DNA of 64,000 nt, taken from positions 3,846,501 through 3,910,500 of the forward strand of contig CM034104.1 in assembly GCA_019914945.1 (NCBI GenBank), in the 5' to 3' direction. Shown here piece by piece: positions 53,101 to 64,000 of the stretch. The DNA comes from Typha latifolia. Taxonomy: Eukaryota; Streptophyta; Magnoliopsida; Poales; Typhaceae. The stretch's first letter is position 1, and each line of letters opens with the position of its first letter. Both the position numbers and the translations under genes were made by a program. The notes below the pieces were generated by a model. It was given only the letters and a program-made list of their open reading frames with translations. It was not told the DNA's origin and did no database searches.

Positions 53101-53923
53101 TCATGGCAATTGAAAGCTTACCAGGAAACCAGTTCTGGGAAAGGATTCTCCTGCTTTTCACTGCTCCTAGTAGAAGATACAAGTAACTCTCATCTTAGCC
53201 TTAGTCCCTGGTCTCTAATTTGCCTTTCATGGTGTCAATGAACACCACGAAACTAAATTTCCTCTATCTTACAGGGTGCTTGAGGAGTACCATGCCACCT
53301 TTGTTGAGACTGTTCCTTTCAAGACGATCGCTGCTTTTACACTTTTTCAGACAGCATACTTGCTTGCGTGCTTTGGCATTACATGGATTCCTATAGCTGG
53401 AGTCCTTTTTCCATTGATGATCATGCTGTTAATTCCTGTAAGACAGTACATTCTTCCCAAACTCTTCAAAGGAGCACATCTCACAGACTTAGATGCAGCA
53501 GCGTATGAGGAGTCGCCGGCTATACCATTCAACCTCACAATGGTAAGCTCAAGTATTTCTAGCAGTTACTGAAACCATGTCTGATCTTATGAACTACTGA
53601 TGATATAATTGTCCTTCTAGCAGGAGGTTGATATTGGCATAAGAAGGGCAGAGAGTGGGGAGATTCTAGATGACATAGTCACCAGAAGCCGTGGCGAGAT
53701 CAAGCATATGAATAGTCCTAAAGTAACTAGTTCGAGTGGAACACCAGCGACAGATTTGAGAAGCCTTTATAGCCCACGGCTCTCGGAGAAGGCATATAGC
53801 CCACGCATAACCGAACTCAGGCAGGAAGAGTATAGTCCTAGGCTTGGCGGGAGAGGACCAATTAGTCCAAGAACAGGAGAAATCAAGCCTTCCAAGTTAG
53901 GAGAAGGTCAGAGCTCAAAGTAA
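50162..53923 (+). CDS. BOR1: Borate efflux transporter, BOR family (BOR1-like)
   Basis: Twelve coding exons give 716 aa: 50162-50265, 50395-50477, 50634-50826, 50936-51074, 51541-51706, 51803-51969, 52179-52352, 52459-52554, 52653-52790, 52863-53182, 53275-53542 and 53621-53923 (stop TAA). Phase is kept at every joint. It has the SLC4-type multi-span fold with family motifs [92 protein letters not shown] and [20 protein letters not shown]. Plant BOR proteins export borate from root cells toward the xylem and are removed from the membrane when boron is plentiful. The cytosolic C-terminus (617-716) holds a repeated YSPR motif. Assignment to BOR1 and not a sister paralogue is by eye. A TAG-CAG tandem acceptor before exon 12 allows one-residue variation. 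Confidence 0.95.
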
Positions 53924-56910
53924 CAAAGGGTTGGCTCAACTCAGTTACTCAACATGTTCATATTACTGTATGGCTTTCCTGCTTATATGCTGTGCTTTTG
54001 TTCTCTAGTCTGTTATGATTACGTATGAATTTTCAGCATTTAATTTTTCCTTCTCTCCTCTTTAGAGGATTCTGTAATCCCAAAATTAGCATAATATAGA
54101 AGATTACAAGGAAAATGTTAAGCTTTATATTTCTTCTCTTCTATTTTGAAACAAATTGTATGAATTTTATCTATTTCAGTTAAGATTGTAGCCATTTCTG
54201 AGGCTCACTGACTGTCTCTCCGAGTTTTGTCCAACTGGGAAGCATTTATTAGATTGCAACCAAAACAGCATAACCGAATACCCAATTTTTTTTTCTTTTA
54301 CGCGTTTAGTATTCTTTATACTTTGCTAAACCACTAAACCAAGCAGTAACATTCAAATATAAGTGGCTTTCCTTTTACTTATATGATAATTTAAAAGTTA
54401 TTAAGAAAATTTTTGAATCTTAGAAGATAAATTTTTCATATTACCTCGTTTCTTGATTCAATAATTTATATTTAAAAGTCGCTGTTCGGTTTAACGATTT
54501 ATATGAAAAAGTTTCTCCTAAGACTTAGTAGTTTACTAAGCGACTTTTAAATTTTTAAATAAGTTATTGAACAGAAAAAAAAAAACTACATATTTTTAAA
54601 AGTCGATATCGAATTCAGCAATTTTGCTAACATGGCAAAACACATGTAATTTTGTACTTAAATTTTGAAGTAAATTAGACACAAAAAAAAAATTAACAAC
54701 AGATTTAAAATAATCAAAAACTCTATATTTTGCATAGAGAAATGTAATCACATCCTTCTTTCCTTCAATCGTAATATACCATGGAGGAAAGAGAAAAAAA
54801 AATTAAAAGGATGAACAACTAGTACTCAGACAGTAAATTTATTGGAATGATATTTACTAATCGTCTCACATGATATTCTAATCCCCTTCATCCATTCCAG
54901 TAAATATTTTTTGAAGTTTGAACATTGTTACAGAAATCCATGAAGAAAAAAGACTTATAAACAAGCTAAAACAAGCAAGAAGGTGATTGTTGTTAGTACA
55001 AAAAGTAGTAGTGCAGGGTCGATAGCATCTCATCTATCTTTATCATTTCTAGTAAGATCGACAAGATTGTCCGATAGACTTTCTCCTCTGATTTCTATTC
55101 TTGTCGGTGAACTTTGTCGTCTTTTCCTTCATTGTGAGCATTTTTGCAATCAAGAACAGAACTCATGCATGTCAACATCTTAGAAGTCAACAAATAGATG
55201 GATGTGTCATGGCATTTCTGTAGCATGGACTATCAGTTGATGGGAGAGATTGAGAGAAAGTAGTGGGAAGCATGAAATGAAAGAAGCTTCTCCAGATGTG
55301 AAGTTTCCAAGAGTTGTGCGTGTTGGAGAGATGTAGCTCTCACATCATTGACTTGAAACAAAGTGGAAGCATTCAAATTCTGCAACAAACTGGGCCATTG
55401 AGAAAAAAACAAAAAAGAAAAAGAAGCCAGCTCTTGATCTAAACTCAAAAGTTTAAATAGTATTATGGATTTAAAACAAGACTATGATGCCTAGAAGAAA
55501 AGAACTACAGCTCAAAAGAAGAGAGTGGTTCTGAAACTATACTATTAGATAAATAGTTGATCTAAAAACTTAAGCTGCTAAATAATGAAATAATAATATG
55601 TATCATGTCTTTAATATTTTCCTCTTAGAATGACTAAGAATAAGAAGTCTGATATGTAAGCCATTCGAAATGGTGATACTTCATGACGCTGGCACAATTT
55701 CTACTCCTTTACAATAAATTAAATTAAAAGAAACACTCTTATACCAATTTTATGGGGCCTATTCAATAAATTCACCAAATTACAAATTCTAGTAGCGTCT
55801 GATATATTGTTCTGAATTTAATATCTTCCAGGAGATTGTAGAGAAACAAGCACTAGGACTGAGAGGTTTCCCTTTATTACTAAGTGATGCAAACTTAATT
55901 TTCTTCTCACACTTAATCTTATATATATTGAGAAATAGAAAAATAGTCTGTTACCATTATTCAGGATTCCATGAACTTTAGACAAGTTGAATGTCATTAT
56001 CTTAGAATTTATTGCATGTTAGTTGCAAGAGAAGTTCTCATCAATTTATTATTTGCTAAACTCGCCTTGTTTGGTTTGAGACTAAGCCCCAAACTCAGAT
56101 TAATTAGTCTCATTCCTTCGTTTTGATTTTTTGAAGAGTAAATCTAATTGGATATGAAAAAAATAAAAAGATATATAATTACTGAACAAATTTAGAGTTT
56201 CTGAACCAGTTTAAAAGGGGTCTCTAAACTCAAAGCAAATAAGTTTGTAATGTTTCAATAACTGAGGAAATTTATTAAAATCTGCCGGACTAAAAATATC
56301 GTTTTGTTAATTAAATCCAACTAATCACAACTATATCCAAACTTAGATTTTAAAAAGACAATTTTGTTCTTGTATAAATTGCTTAAAATACTTCAAAACT
56401 ATCTTGTTTCCAATATCACATTACAAGAAAAAAAAAACATTTTCTTATACAAGACAAGAAAAAAAAAACAAATTATGAGATGCAGCTTGAAGCTACTAAA
56501 TAGGATATGACAGTGACTGCTGATCCCCTCTAGCAATTATTTTATCTGGCTGATTAGGTCAATGGGCATGCAATTTCCGCATTTGGAGTGAGATGGTACT
56601 TAGATTATGTCAACTTGTCACTATTATTATCTTACTTATGTGGCCATGTAGTTGAATAATCTTATATGCACGGCCTCTGTGTTATATAATCAAGCTGAGA
56701 CATCTCTCCCTCAATTTCTCAAAAGAATAAAAATGAAACAACATTAACATGGCCTCTGACTAAATTTGAAGAATATCTTGCAAATGCTTCTATGATTAAT
56801 TTCCTTTTGACATACATATATTGATGAGTACACACAAAAATCACTCATAATCAGAATAATCTTAAGTACCGATTCAAGAAAAGCCGACTATCCAAGAAAA
56901 GGCAGTTAGA
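53924..56910. other. BOR 3' UTR and AT-rich spacer
   Basis: The BOR 3' UTR probably ends near 54160. The rest is AT-rich spacer with A-runs (for example 54570-54582 and 56429-56470). Two opposing short frames near 54983-55448 show no recognisable protein. Confidence 0.5.
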
Positions 56911-56945
56911 TGTAACACCCCAAAATTTAAAAAAAAAAATAGTGT

Positions 56946-56956
56946 GGGGGGGGGGG
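56946..56956 (+). repeat. Poly-G run
   Basis: Eleven consecutive G residues just inside the LTR-like element mark the abrupt switch from an A-tract to a GC-rich segment. Confidence 0.95.
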
Positions 56957-57494
56957 ACCGCGCACGCGCCGAGCGCATGCGTGCATCCCAACACCACATC
57001 CCAACACCACTGCCACCCCCCGCTACCATCCCCACCTCCATTAATCCCCTTCTCCCCCCTCCCACCGCACCATCTCTCCTCCACCTCGCTACCTCTCTTT
57101 CCCTCTTCTCTCTCTCGGGTTGCCGACGCCGGAGACGAAGCCTCGGAGCCGACGGCTGACGAAGCCAACCGCACGACCCCTTAGTAAATCTTCCTTTTCT
57201 TTTGTTGTCTTTCCTTCCTTCACCGTGCCTTACCCCTCTCGACTACATGGCTGCGCCGCCGACGTCGTCGACCTCGATGGTGGCCGCACCTCTCTCTCTC
57301 TCCCCTCAATTTCCTCCTCTCCTTTTCCTCCTTTTCCCTCCGGCGAGCCACCCACCCCGGGTGAGGGCCGCGGGCTGCCAGCAGTATGGGCCACCTGTAG
57401 CGCCGAGCCCTTCTATCTCCCCCCTTTGTCTCCTTCCCTCGGAAGGAGATGGTGTGGGAGGGTGGGGGTTAAACAAACCCCACCCATCCCCTTA

Positions 57495-57639
57495 GTGGGC
57501 TGCGCTGAACCGCAGCCCACTAAGCCGACTTTGGTGGGCTGCGGTTGGACTGCAGCCCACAGCCAGCCTTGGTGGGCTATGGTTGGACCCCCAGCCCACC
57601 CCATGCAACCTTGTGGGCTGCAGTTGGACTACAGCCCAC
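57495..57639 (+). repeat. Array of four tandem hairpins, period about 39 bp
   Basis: Four inverted repeats occur at 57495-57520, 57534-57560, 57572-57599 and 57613-57639. Each has a left arm GTGGGCTGC or close variant and a right arm GCAGCCCAC or close variant around a 7-10 nt loop. The third copy is the most diverged. Starts are 39, 38 and 41 bp apart, so the array is both a tandem repeat and a row of stem-loops inside the LTR-like element. Confidence 0.9.
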
Positions 57640-59565
57640 CAAAGCCTCCCTTACCCTATTGGGTTAGGTTTGAGCCCAACCCAATACCCCCCAGCCTAGC
57701 CCATTTGGGCCATTTGGAGTTTTGGATTCTATAACCCGTTTATCTATTTCCACCTTATTTATTAGCCTAACCACTCCCATAAGGACAAGGGTACCATTGA
57801 CTCATGTATACGCCCAAAGATAAATTCTCTAATAAGATAATTAATTCTATTAGTTCGCTAATCTTACATACGGCTTTACTTGCGTGATTGACGAGATTTA
57901 GTATACTGTGGAGAACCCCTAGATGAGTAGAGTTTATACAAGTCTAGAATAATGTAGTTATAGTTATTATATCTTCCATGACACTGTAGGAAATGTCGGT
58001 ATTAATACATACATCTAGTGTACCATGATATATCTTGGCATGTGTAGTTATTGATAATTTACTCATCATGATATTATGAGAATGTTAGAATATACATTAG
58101 TATAACGATGCTCTACATGTATCCTGTATGATAAACTCTTGCATAAATATTTATTGTGAATATAGAATGTAACGATCATGATGACTATGACATACCTTAT
58201 ACGCTCACAAAACACGCACCACTTTCACCTATCATTAGTAGTCGGGTTCTGACTAGGCAGTGTCCCTACTCACTCAGCTCAGGGTTAAGGGTAGAGTGTA
58301 TCCTATATGACTATACTATTAGCGACCTATACCTGAGGTCGGGAGCCTATGTGGCATTCAGATAATTATACTGCATAGTCATAACTAGATTATGATGATA
58401 GAACAACATGATTGTTAGGTGGGGATATATCTCTAGCGTTACCCGACGACGCAGGGTTAGGGCGTCCGTTGATGAGCCGAGGGCTCCCGATTCTTCCGCT
58501 GATGGCCACAAACAACCGATCACATGCAGTGTCACCATGCATGTGTACATGACATTACCGCTAGATGTGTATATATTCCCCCCTCGATGTATGAGATGAT
58601 GGATGGTTATGTGATGGATGATTTTCTTGAAAGTATCTACCCTGTGTGGTGAATGGCTCAGTGAGCTATGATAAAACATGATTAATCCTTTGGTGAGCAT
58701 GGAATGACTAAAGTACTCTTTTATTGCTATGCATAACATGTGAACACTATAATTGATATTTGTATGAATAAAAGATTGTATCAAACTTTATATCTGTGCG
58801 AACTTATCCTGATATGTTTAGGAACTGTCATATTCCAGGATAGTGACGTGTAGTCTTTATTGTTTGTATGGATTTAGTAATTCATGGTAAGTCATCTAAA
58901 CAAGCGTATTGTTATTGCTAGCAACTATAAGCATGCATTGGATATACACGTGTGATTTCATTGTTATAAATTGTGGATTCTACTCACTGAGTTATGTGCT
59001 CACCACCTCGAGGAGTAGTTACCTTTTTATTTCAGTTATGTTTATTAGTTGTATTGAGCCCCTACGAGGGCGTTATGATTGACGTTGTATATTGAACTTT
59101 AGCGTTGTATTTTTGATGTGTATCTTAAAGGCTTGTTGTGGCATGTGGAACTTGTATCCGGACTCTTATGGTTAAGTTTATTTATAGTATAAACTTATGC
59201 TGCTATGTGCCTTGTGAAATCCTATTACTGACAGGTCATATAATGCGGAATCTCCCCACGCGGTTTACATGTGTATTTGGAAGTGTGGGTATTTCACCTC
59301 AGAAGCATAACAAAAACTAGTTGAGTTATGCTTTAATAATGTGTAGAGGTATTAGGGATGTAGCTTGAAATTTGCATGTCAAGTCAAATGGAGAAACATT
59401 TGATGAATTTTAGTATTGTTTCTTTAACAACACTATAAAGAAAATATAAGGAAACATTTATTAGGATACTCTACATACTTGAACCCAAGGTAGAAATGGA
59501 TCAGTGCTGCCAAATCAATTTGTTTGCTCCTCTGTCCAGGAATATTATTTGCTAAGATATAATGC

Positions 59566-62500
59566 ATGAACAATCTCCTACGGGCAGTAAAATTTTCTGG
59601 CGTAGCTCTTTCAAAGAAGGTTGAGATTACCAACTTCAATTATGAAGCTTTTTGGGACCTCTCAGGAGCTTATACAACAGGAAGAGAATTCAACCCATGT
59701 TCAGATCCTCAAGTGAATCAATGGGTCAGTCAATCTCCTCCTCAGGCTGCCAGGTACTTGTTCATTTACTCGTTTGTACCTGAAAACAAATTTAAAAGTC
59801 AATTACATGTTCATGATCAGATTATAGTGCAAAACAATTTCCTACTTGATAATGTTTGTGAAAAGAAACCAATATATTTTGACTAAGCTGCAGGCAATGA
59901 CCCATCTATTTAGTTTTATCGGGCAGTGGAAAGAGCGAAATACTAGCAGGAAGAAAGGAACTACAAAATGATCCAGGTTTGGAAGTTGTTGTTACGTTCA
60001 ATAACAAGAGCTTGTCCGAGGTTCGACAGAATTGTAATTCCCTATGTCAGTGACCAGGTTAACATATGGACTCTTCACAACATAAAGAACAAAGAAAATG
60101 ATACATATATATATAGATTAAACATCCAAAATATTGAAACAAATTTTCTTTTAATTGAAAACAAAATATTAAGAAAATATTCTGAGAATCTTGAGGAATT
60201 CACATCTTTCTTTTCCTTCAACAAAAGAAACTCTCAGAATATACGAGGTTGGTGCATTTCATGATATACTTTATGGAAAAGTATGTCTTCTTTTGCATTA
60301 TGACATTCTTTCGTAGTTGCTAGACCACATAATGTAAAAAGTGAAGAAAAATTCACTGTGGCCAAAACGATCCTTTCTTAGAAATGCAGTAAATTGCATA
60401 ATACAAAAAAGTTAATCATGTGCACACTACTTTGTCCTTTATAGTACGGTGAGGCAGAATATACAAACAGAGGTGGCTATGAATTCCAATAATTGTCTGA
60501 AATAAAATATATAGCTATTGGATCATTAAATGCAGTTCATGAATCAATGTCGAGTTCAAATCAACCATAGGATACTATACGGTACCTTTGTTCAATATTA
60601 TTTAGAGGAAAATAATCTCATTTGGATAGCAGAAAACTGAGAAAATCAAGGTTTTTCATGAACTGGGAATATCAACTACAGAAAACACAGATAGAATAGC
60701 ATTTAGATGTAAGGCCCACAAAGCAGTTGTAAGGAACAGTTTACATATAGCACTAAGTAATATCATGTTCTAATTTATAGACGAATGCCAAAACTGTTCA
60801 TTCTTTTTTTTTTCTCTCTCGCTCTCTTTTTGGTCCTTCCTCTTTTCTTTTATTATTTTGACATAGGTTTGAACTAATCTATCAATTTTGTGAGGATCTG
60901 TACACTTGCTTATGAATAATGCTGACATATTACTTTCTCTAAAAATGATTATCTCTGATCTTGTAGCCACATTCCCTTCCTTTCAGTCAAAGAAACCCTT
61001 GAATTTGCACAGGACACCCAATGCCTTCGGCCAGAGAATTTTACTCCTCAAATGAGGAAATTTTTTGCACACGCTCTCTTGGAAGGACAAGATCCAGTTC
61101 TAGAATATGTCTTAGAAATCCTTGACCTGGAAAGGATTGAACTTCTTCCAGTTAATAATATAATAACATCTATGAAACTGACAACTGCTGAACTCGCACT
61201 TGGAACCTACTCAGTCATGTTCTATTGACCAACCTTTAGCTGGCTCTGACCCAGCCACACAACCTATGATTTGGTGGACACTATCCGAACCATCTCTCGG
61301 ATTCAGCAGCCATCAGAAGTCATGTCTTTAAATCATCTCTCACAGGAGGTCTTTGATCTATTTGATTGAATTATACTTCTTGGATTAGGTCGAATTCCAT
61401 ATCAAGGCCCACGACAAGTTGCAGTCGCTTATTTTGCTAGACTTGGTTACTATTATCAAAATTATTATTGCAACTAGTAATACTAGCATTATTCATATAA
61501 AAGATGTAAAAAGTATAGCCTAACAATTTAGGATTATAAATATTACTGACACAGAATGCATATGATTTACCAAAATGTAGGTACATGAAGCCATTATGTA
61601 GAATCCTGGGAGTTTCTTGAAGACAGTTGCTGGAGGGAGTTTGCAGTACCTGTTACCAAAATGTATTCCTATGAGCTTGGAAGAGCGAGTGGAGTGTCAT
61701 CAGTCTTCAGAACATTATTAAGAACTCAGGATGTCATAAGGAACATTGGCATTAAGGATGACATGAATGCATACTGGACTGAGAGCGAGTCTAGCGAAGG
61801 ATTGTCCCTCACGAAACCAGCTAAACTCGACTCCAACGTCACTCCAGGAAGACAACAAGAAGTTGGTCAGTATAGACACTTCAGACCATGTGGAGCACAT
61901 ACCTTAATATTATATCTCATGCAATTCTTTCTTGTTCTGACTGGTACAATTACCACTTTCAGCTGCAGAGCTAGTGGTTGATAAGCTTTTAAGCAACGTA
62001 GGCATGCAAGTGGGATACAAAGTTTGGGGATGCAGTGACTACAATTTCCATAAATGGAGAGGAGATGAAATATCTAGCAATAGGACCAACAAGCAGTCAG
62101 AAAGAGCGGGAGGCCAAAGTGTACCTCATAGATCTTACAATGAGGTAAGCTCTTGTTTCGATTGACTTGCTTCCATCCTTTTCTCCACTTGATGTAAACC
62201 CAAGATGCTAAACAACCATTGTTGTCACCAATTTCAATCTTGTCAGGAATCAAACAAGACTATCCCAAATAACTCTTCATAACATATCTTCTAATTGATC
62301 ATATTCTTGTTTGATCTACTTTAATCCTGTCATTCAGTAGATGAAAAGTTCTCAGGAACTACTGTAACATTTTAATTGTATCACTTATTTGTACATCTTT
62401 CTGAACTCTTAGTTTCAGAAATATAGCCCTTTCATAACTTATCCATCAAAGACAGATATCTCAGGCAAGCTCATCTTTTCTTTGCATATTGCTGCCATTT

Positions 62501-64000
62501 CTGCAATTACTAGAGCAATTGACCATATTACCATCTCATAATTTTACCGATGACAAGATTTTGACACCATCTTGGGCTTTCAGTAGGCTTAATTCACTAT
62601 TTAATCATCTAAGCCATGGTTCTCAACTGATGTAGTATGACAACAACTAAAATATACAACCTGAACTTCTTAGTTCTTAGCTTCTGCTCACACTGTTATA
62701 CACATCTAACACACTTCAGAAGAGTAAGTACAAGTTCAAGTGGGAGCAGTTTCGGGGGCCATTTGTCAAAACATGTGGAGATCCACAAGAACTCTGATCC
62801 ATAGACAACTTTGAATCATCAAACGACTTCAGATGTTAATCAAGCTACAGATTTTCCAAGTCCAACAATAAAAACATTGTCAAAACTCACCTACTTGATT
62901 TCATTGCCCACAGAAAACCAAATCAACTTCAATGTATTGCAGGCATGGATCTTGGCATCTTTATCGGAACACTCTTTTACAAGTTCGGTGGGCAGTATAT
63001 ATAACAGCACATGAATTCCATGAGGGTTCTCAGATTCGTAACAACCATGAGCATAATGCTGATAAACATGGTGCAGCTCCCTCTTTAGATGCTTCAGAGA
63101 CCAATATACTATAAGCACAAAGCCCAGAGATTTTTTAGAACTTCCTCCTATCAAGTTGCTCACTGTGTAGTCAATATCCCACAGACATTTGCAGAGGTAA
63201 ACCCTTTCTCCTCTCCTTATGGAGGTGCAAAAAGTGTTCTGAACATTGAATACAAGTGTTACCGTTAGATCTTCACAAGACAATTCAAGTTGACAGGCTG
63301 TCGCAAGTTATATGTGACAGAATCCCATCCTTCCATCTGCACCAAGTAATAAAATCAGGTTATGGTTAAGAAAAGCTTAAAACAAGAAGATATAATTCTC
63401 TTGATAAAGTTCAAATTCAGCCTTACTGAGATCATATCTGAAATTTACCTAATCTTGGGTGATGGTATCAGCTAGTGCGAAGTACTTATTATCTTTGTAA
63501 TGAAATAGAAGTACCTCATAAAAATCAACATAGCAGCATAAATTTCTTTTAGTATCAGCACATTCACAGTTAGTAATTTCAAATGAGGCCAAAATATTTG
63601 GATTACTTTTACAGGAATTTCTTTATGCATGTATCGGGGCTTACTGTGGCAAATAATGGAGTGCTGTTCTTCGTGTACCTTGCTTTGATTTTCTAGTAGC
63701 CTACTTCAGTTCATCAGTCTTCTTCCTCAGCGCAGTGTCATCCATTCCTGAAGTTGGTGATGCTTTAGCAGGTAAACGCAAGACAATCAAATATTTAGAG
63801 TTTTAAACACATTTTCCAGCTGACTGGAACAGCCAGTTACAACATAATACTTAAAAGTCTAAGCAAAAGCCATGTTCTGATAACTCACCAGTTATTCAAA
63901 TGGATGAGAAAAAGGTTAAATTCTCATGTCTCAATCTTAGCACATTGATTTACATATTTCTTTTATGGACTACTCTTTGCAGGTCTTGTAGTCTCAGTTT
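59566..64000 (+). pseudogene. Decayed ABCG/PDR-type ABC transporter (continues past right edge)
   Basis: Exon-like pieces in order match an ABCG transporter. They are an N-terminal strand (VKFSGVALSKKVEI, 59566-59753); a Walker A remnant SGSGKSEILAGRKEL and RIVIPYVSDQ (59894-60057); SVKETLEFAQDT (from 60967); TTAELALGTYSVMFY; a Walker B remnant IDQPLAGSDPAT; TYDLVDTIRTISRIQ with SQEVFDLFD; and GRIPYQGPRQ (to about 61480). Membrane parts are DLGIFIGTLFYKFG (about 62950), IYYKHKAQRFFRTSSYQVAH (about 63100) and SSSVFFLSAVSSIPEVGDAL (about 63700). Lesions on my reading are in-frame TGA at 61367-61369, in-frame TAG at 63086-63088, frameshifts in Walker A and after SLSEV, two near 61226-61262, one near 63690, and no recognisable ABC signature. 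The region 61640-62150 has open frames I could not place. It is best read as an inactive relic, and the exon edges are approximate. Confidence 0.7.

Larger units (their letters stand above)
56911..59298 (+). mobile_element. Solo-LTR-like element (about 2.4 kb)
   Basis: The left end begins TGTAACACCCCAAAATTT, a start shared by many plant LTRs. The right end reads GGGTATTTCACC, a degenerate form of the matching inverted end GGGTGTTACA. An internal CACTGAGTTATGTGCTCACC motif followed by a pyrimidine stretch and TTTCAG near 58984-59036 is also LTR-like. Flanking TTAGA (56906-56910) and TCAGA (59299-59303) could be a 5-bp target duplication with one change. No gag-pol was seen. The GC-rich segment (about 56946-57700) gives long random ORFs that are not genes. 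The exact ends are uncertain. Confidence 0.5.

Noticed and set aside
57120..57734. A 204-codon Pro/Ser-rich plus frame
   Set aside because: It lies in the GC-rich part of the LTR-like element, where stops are rare by composition, and it crosses the hairpin array. No family similarity.

Overview
This is a stretch of nuclear DNA from a flowering plant. The evidence is a set of intron-rich genes with GT-AG splice sites, plant-only families (chloroplast SQD1, a FAR1-type transposase-derived factor, a GDSL esterase, a BOR borate exporter) and AT-rich spacers carrying plant-type transposon debris. A non-grass monocot is my tentative guess. The sequence itself does not settle the species.

Layout from left to right: the 3' end of a NEMF/Rqc2-like ribosome-quality-control gene (+, 552-2520, entering from outside the window); a complete FAR1-related gene (+, 4013-7437); SQD1, UDP-sulfoquinovose synthase (+, 12538-14110), with a G-box and a P1BS-type phosphate-starvation element upstream; a small Dabb-domain (HS1-like) gene (+, 15455-18551); an ARF1-class small GTPase (-, 23546-20121), convergent with the previous gene and divergent from the next; a WW-domain DEAD-box RNA helicase with Q-rich, RGG and RS regions (+, 25484-34936); a GDSL esterase/lipase (+, 36997-39196); about 10 kb of gene-poor, repeat-bearing DNA; a BOR-type borate exporter in 12 coding exons (+, 50162-53923) with three AUG-UAA minimum uORFs upstream; a roughly 2.4 kb LTR-like element (56911-59298) containing a GC-rich segment with four tandem hairpins; and a decayed ABCG/PDR-type ABC transporter that runs off the right edge (59566-64000).

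These are independent housekeeping, nutrient and regulatory genes, not a cluster. SQD1 (sulfolipid under phosphate limitation) and BOR (boron export) both carry recognisable candidate nutrient-response elements upstream. I reconstructed exon boundaries by hand from splice sites, reading phase and family conservation. No convincing new multi-gene system is present. The best leads are the BOR leader with repeated AUG-stop codons, the SQD1 promoter element, the frame-preserving last intron of the GDSL gene with its internal duplication, the hairpin array in the LTR-like element, and the lesion map of the ABC transporter pseudogene.
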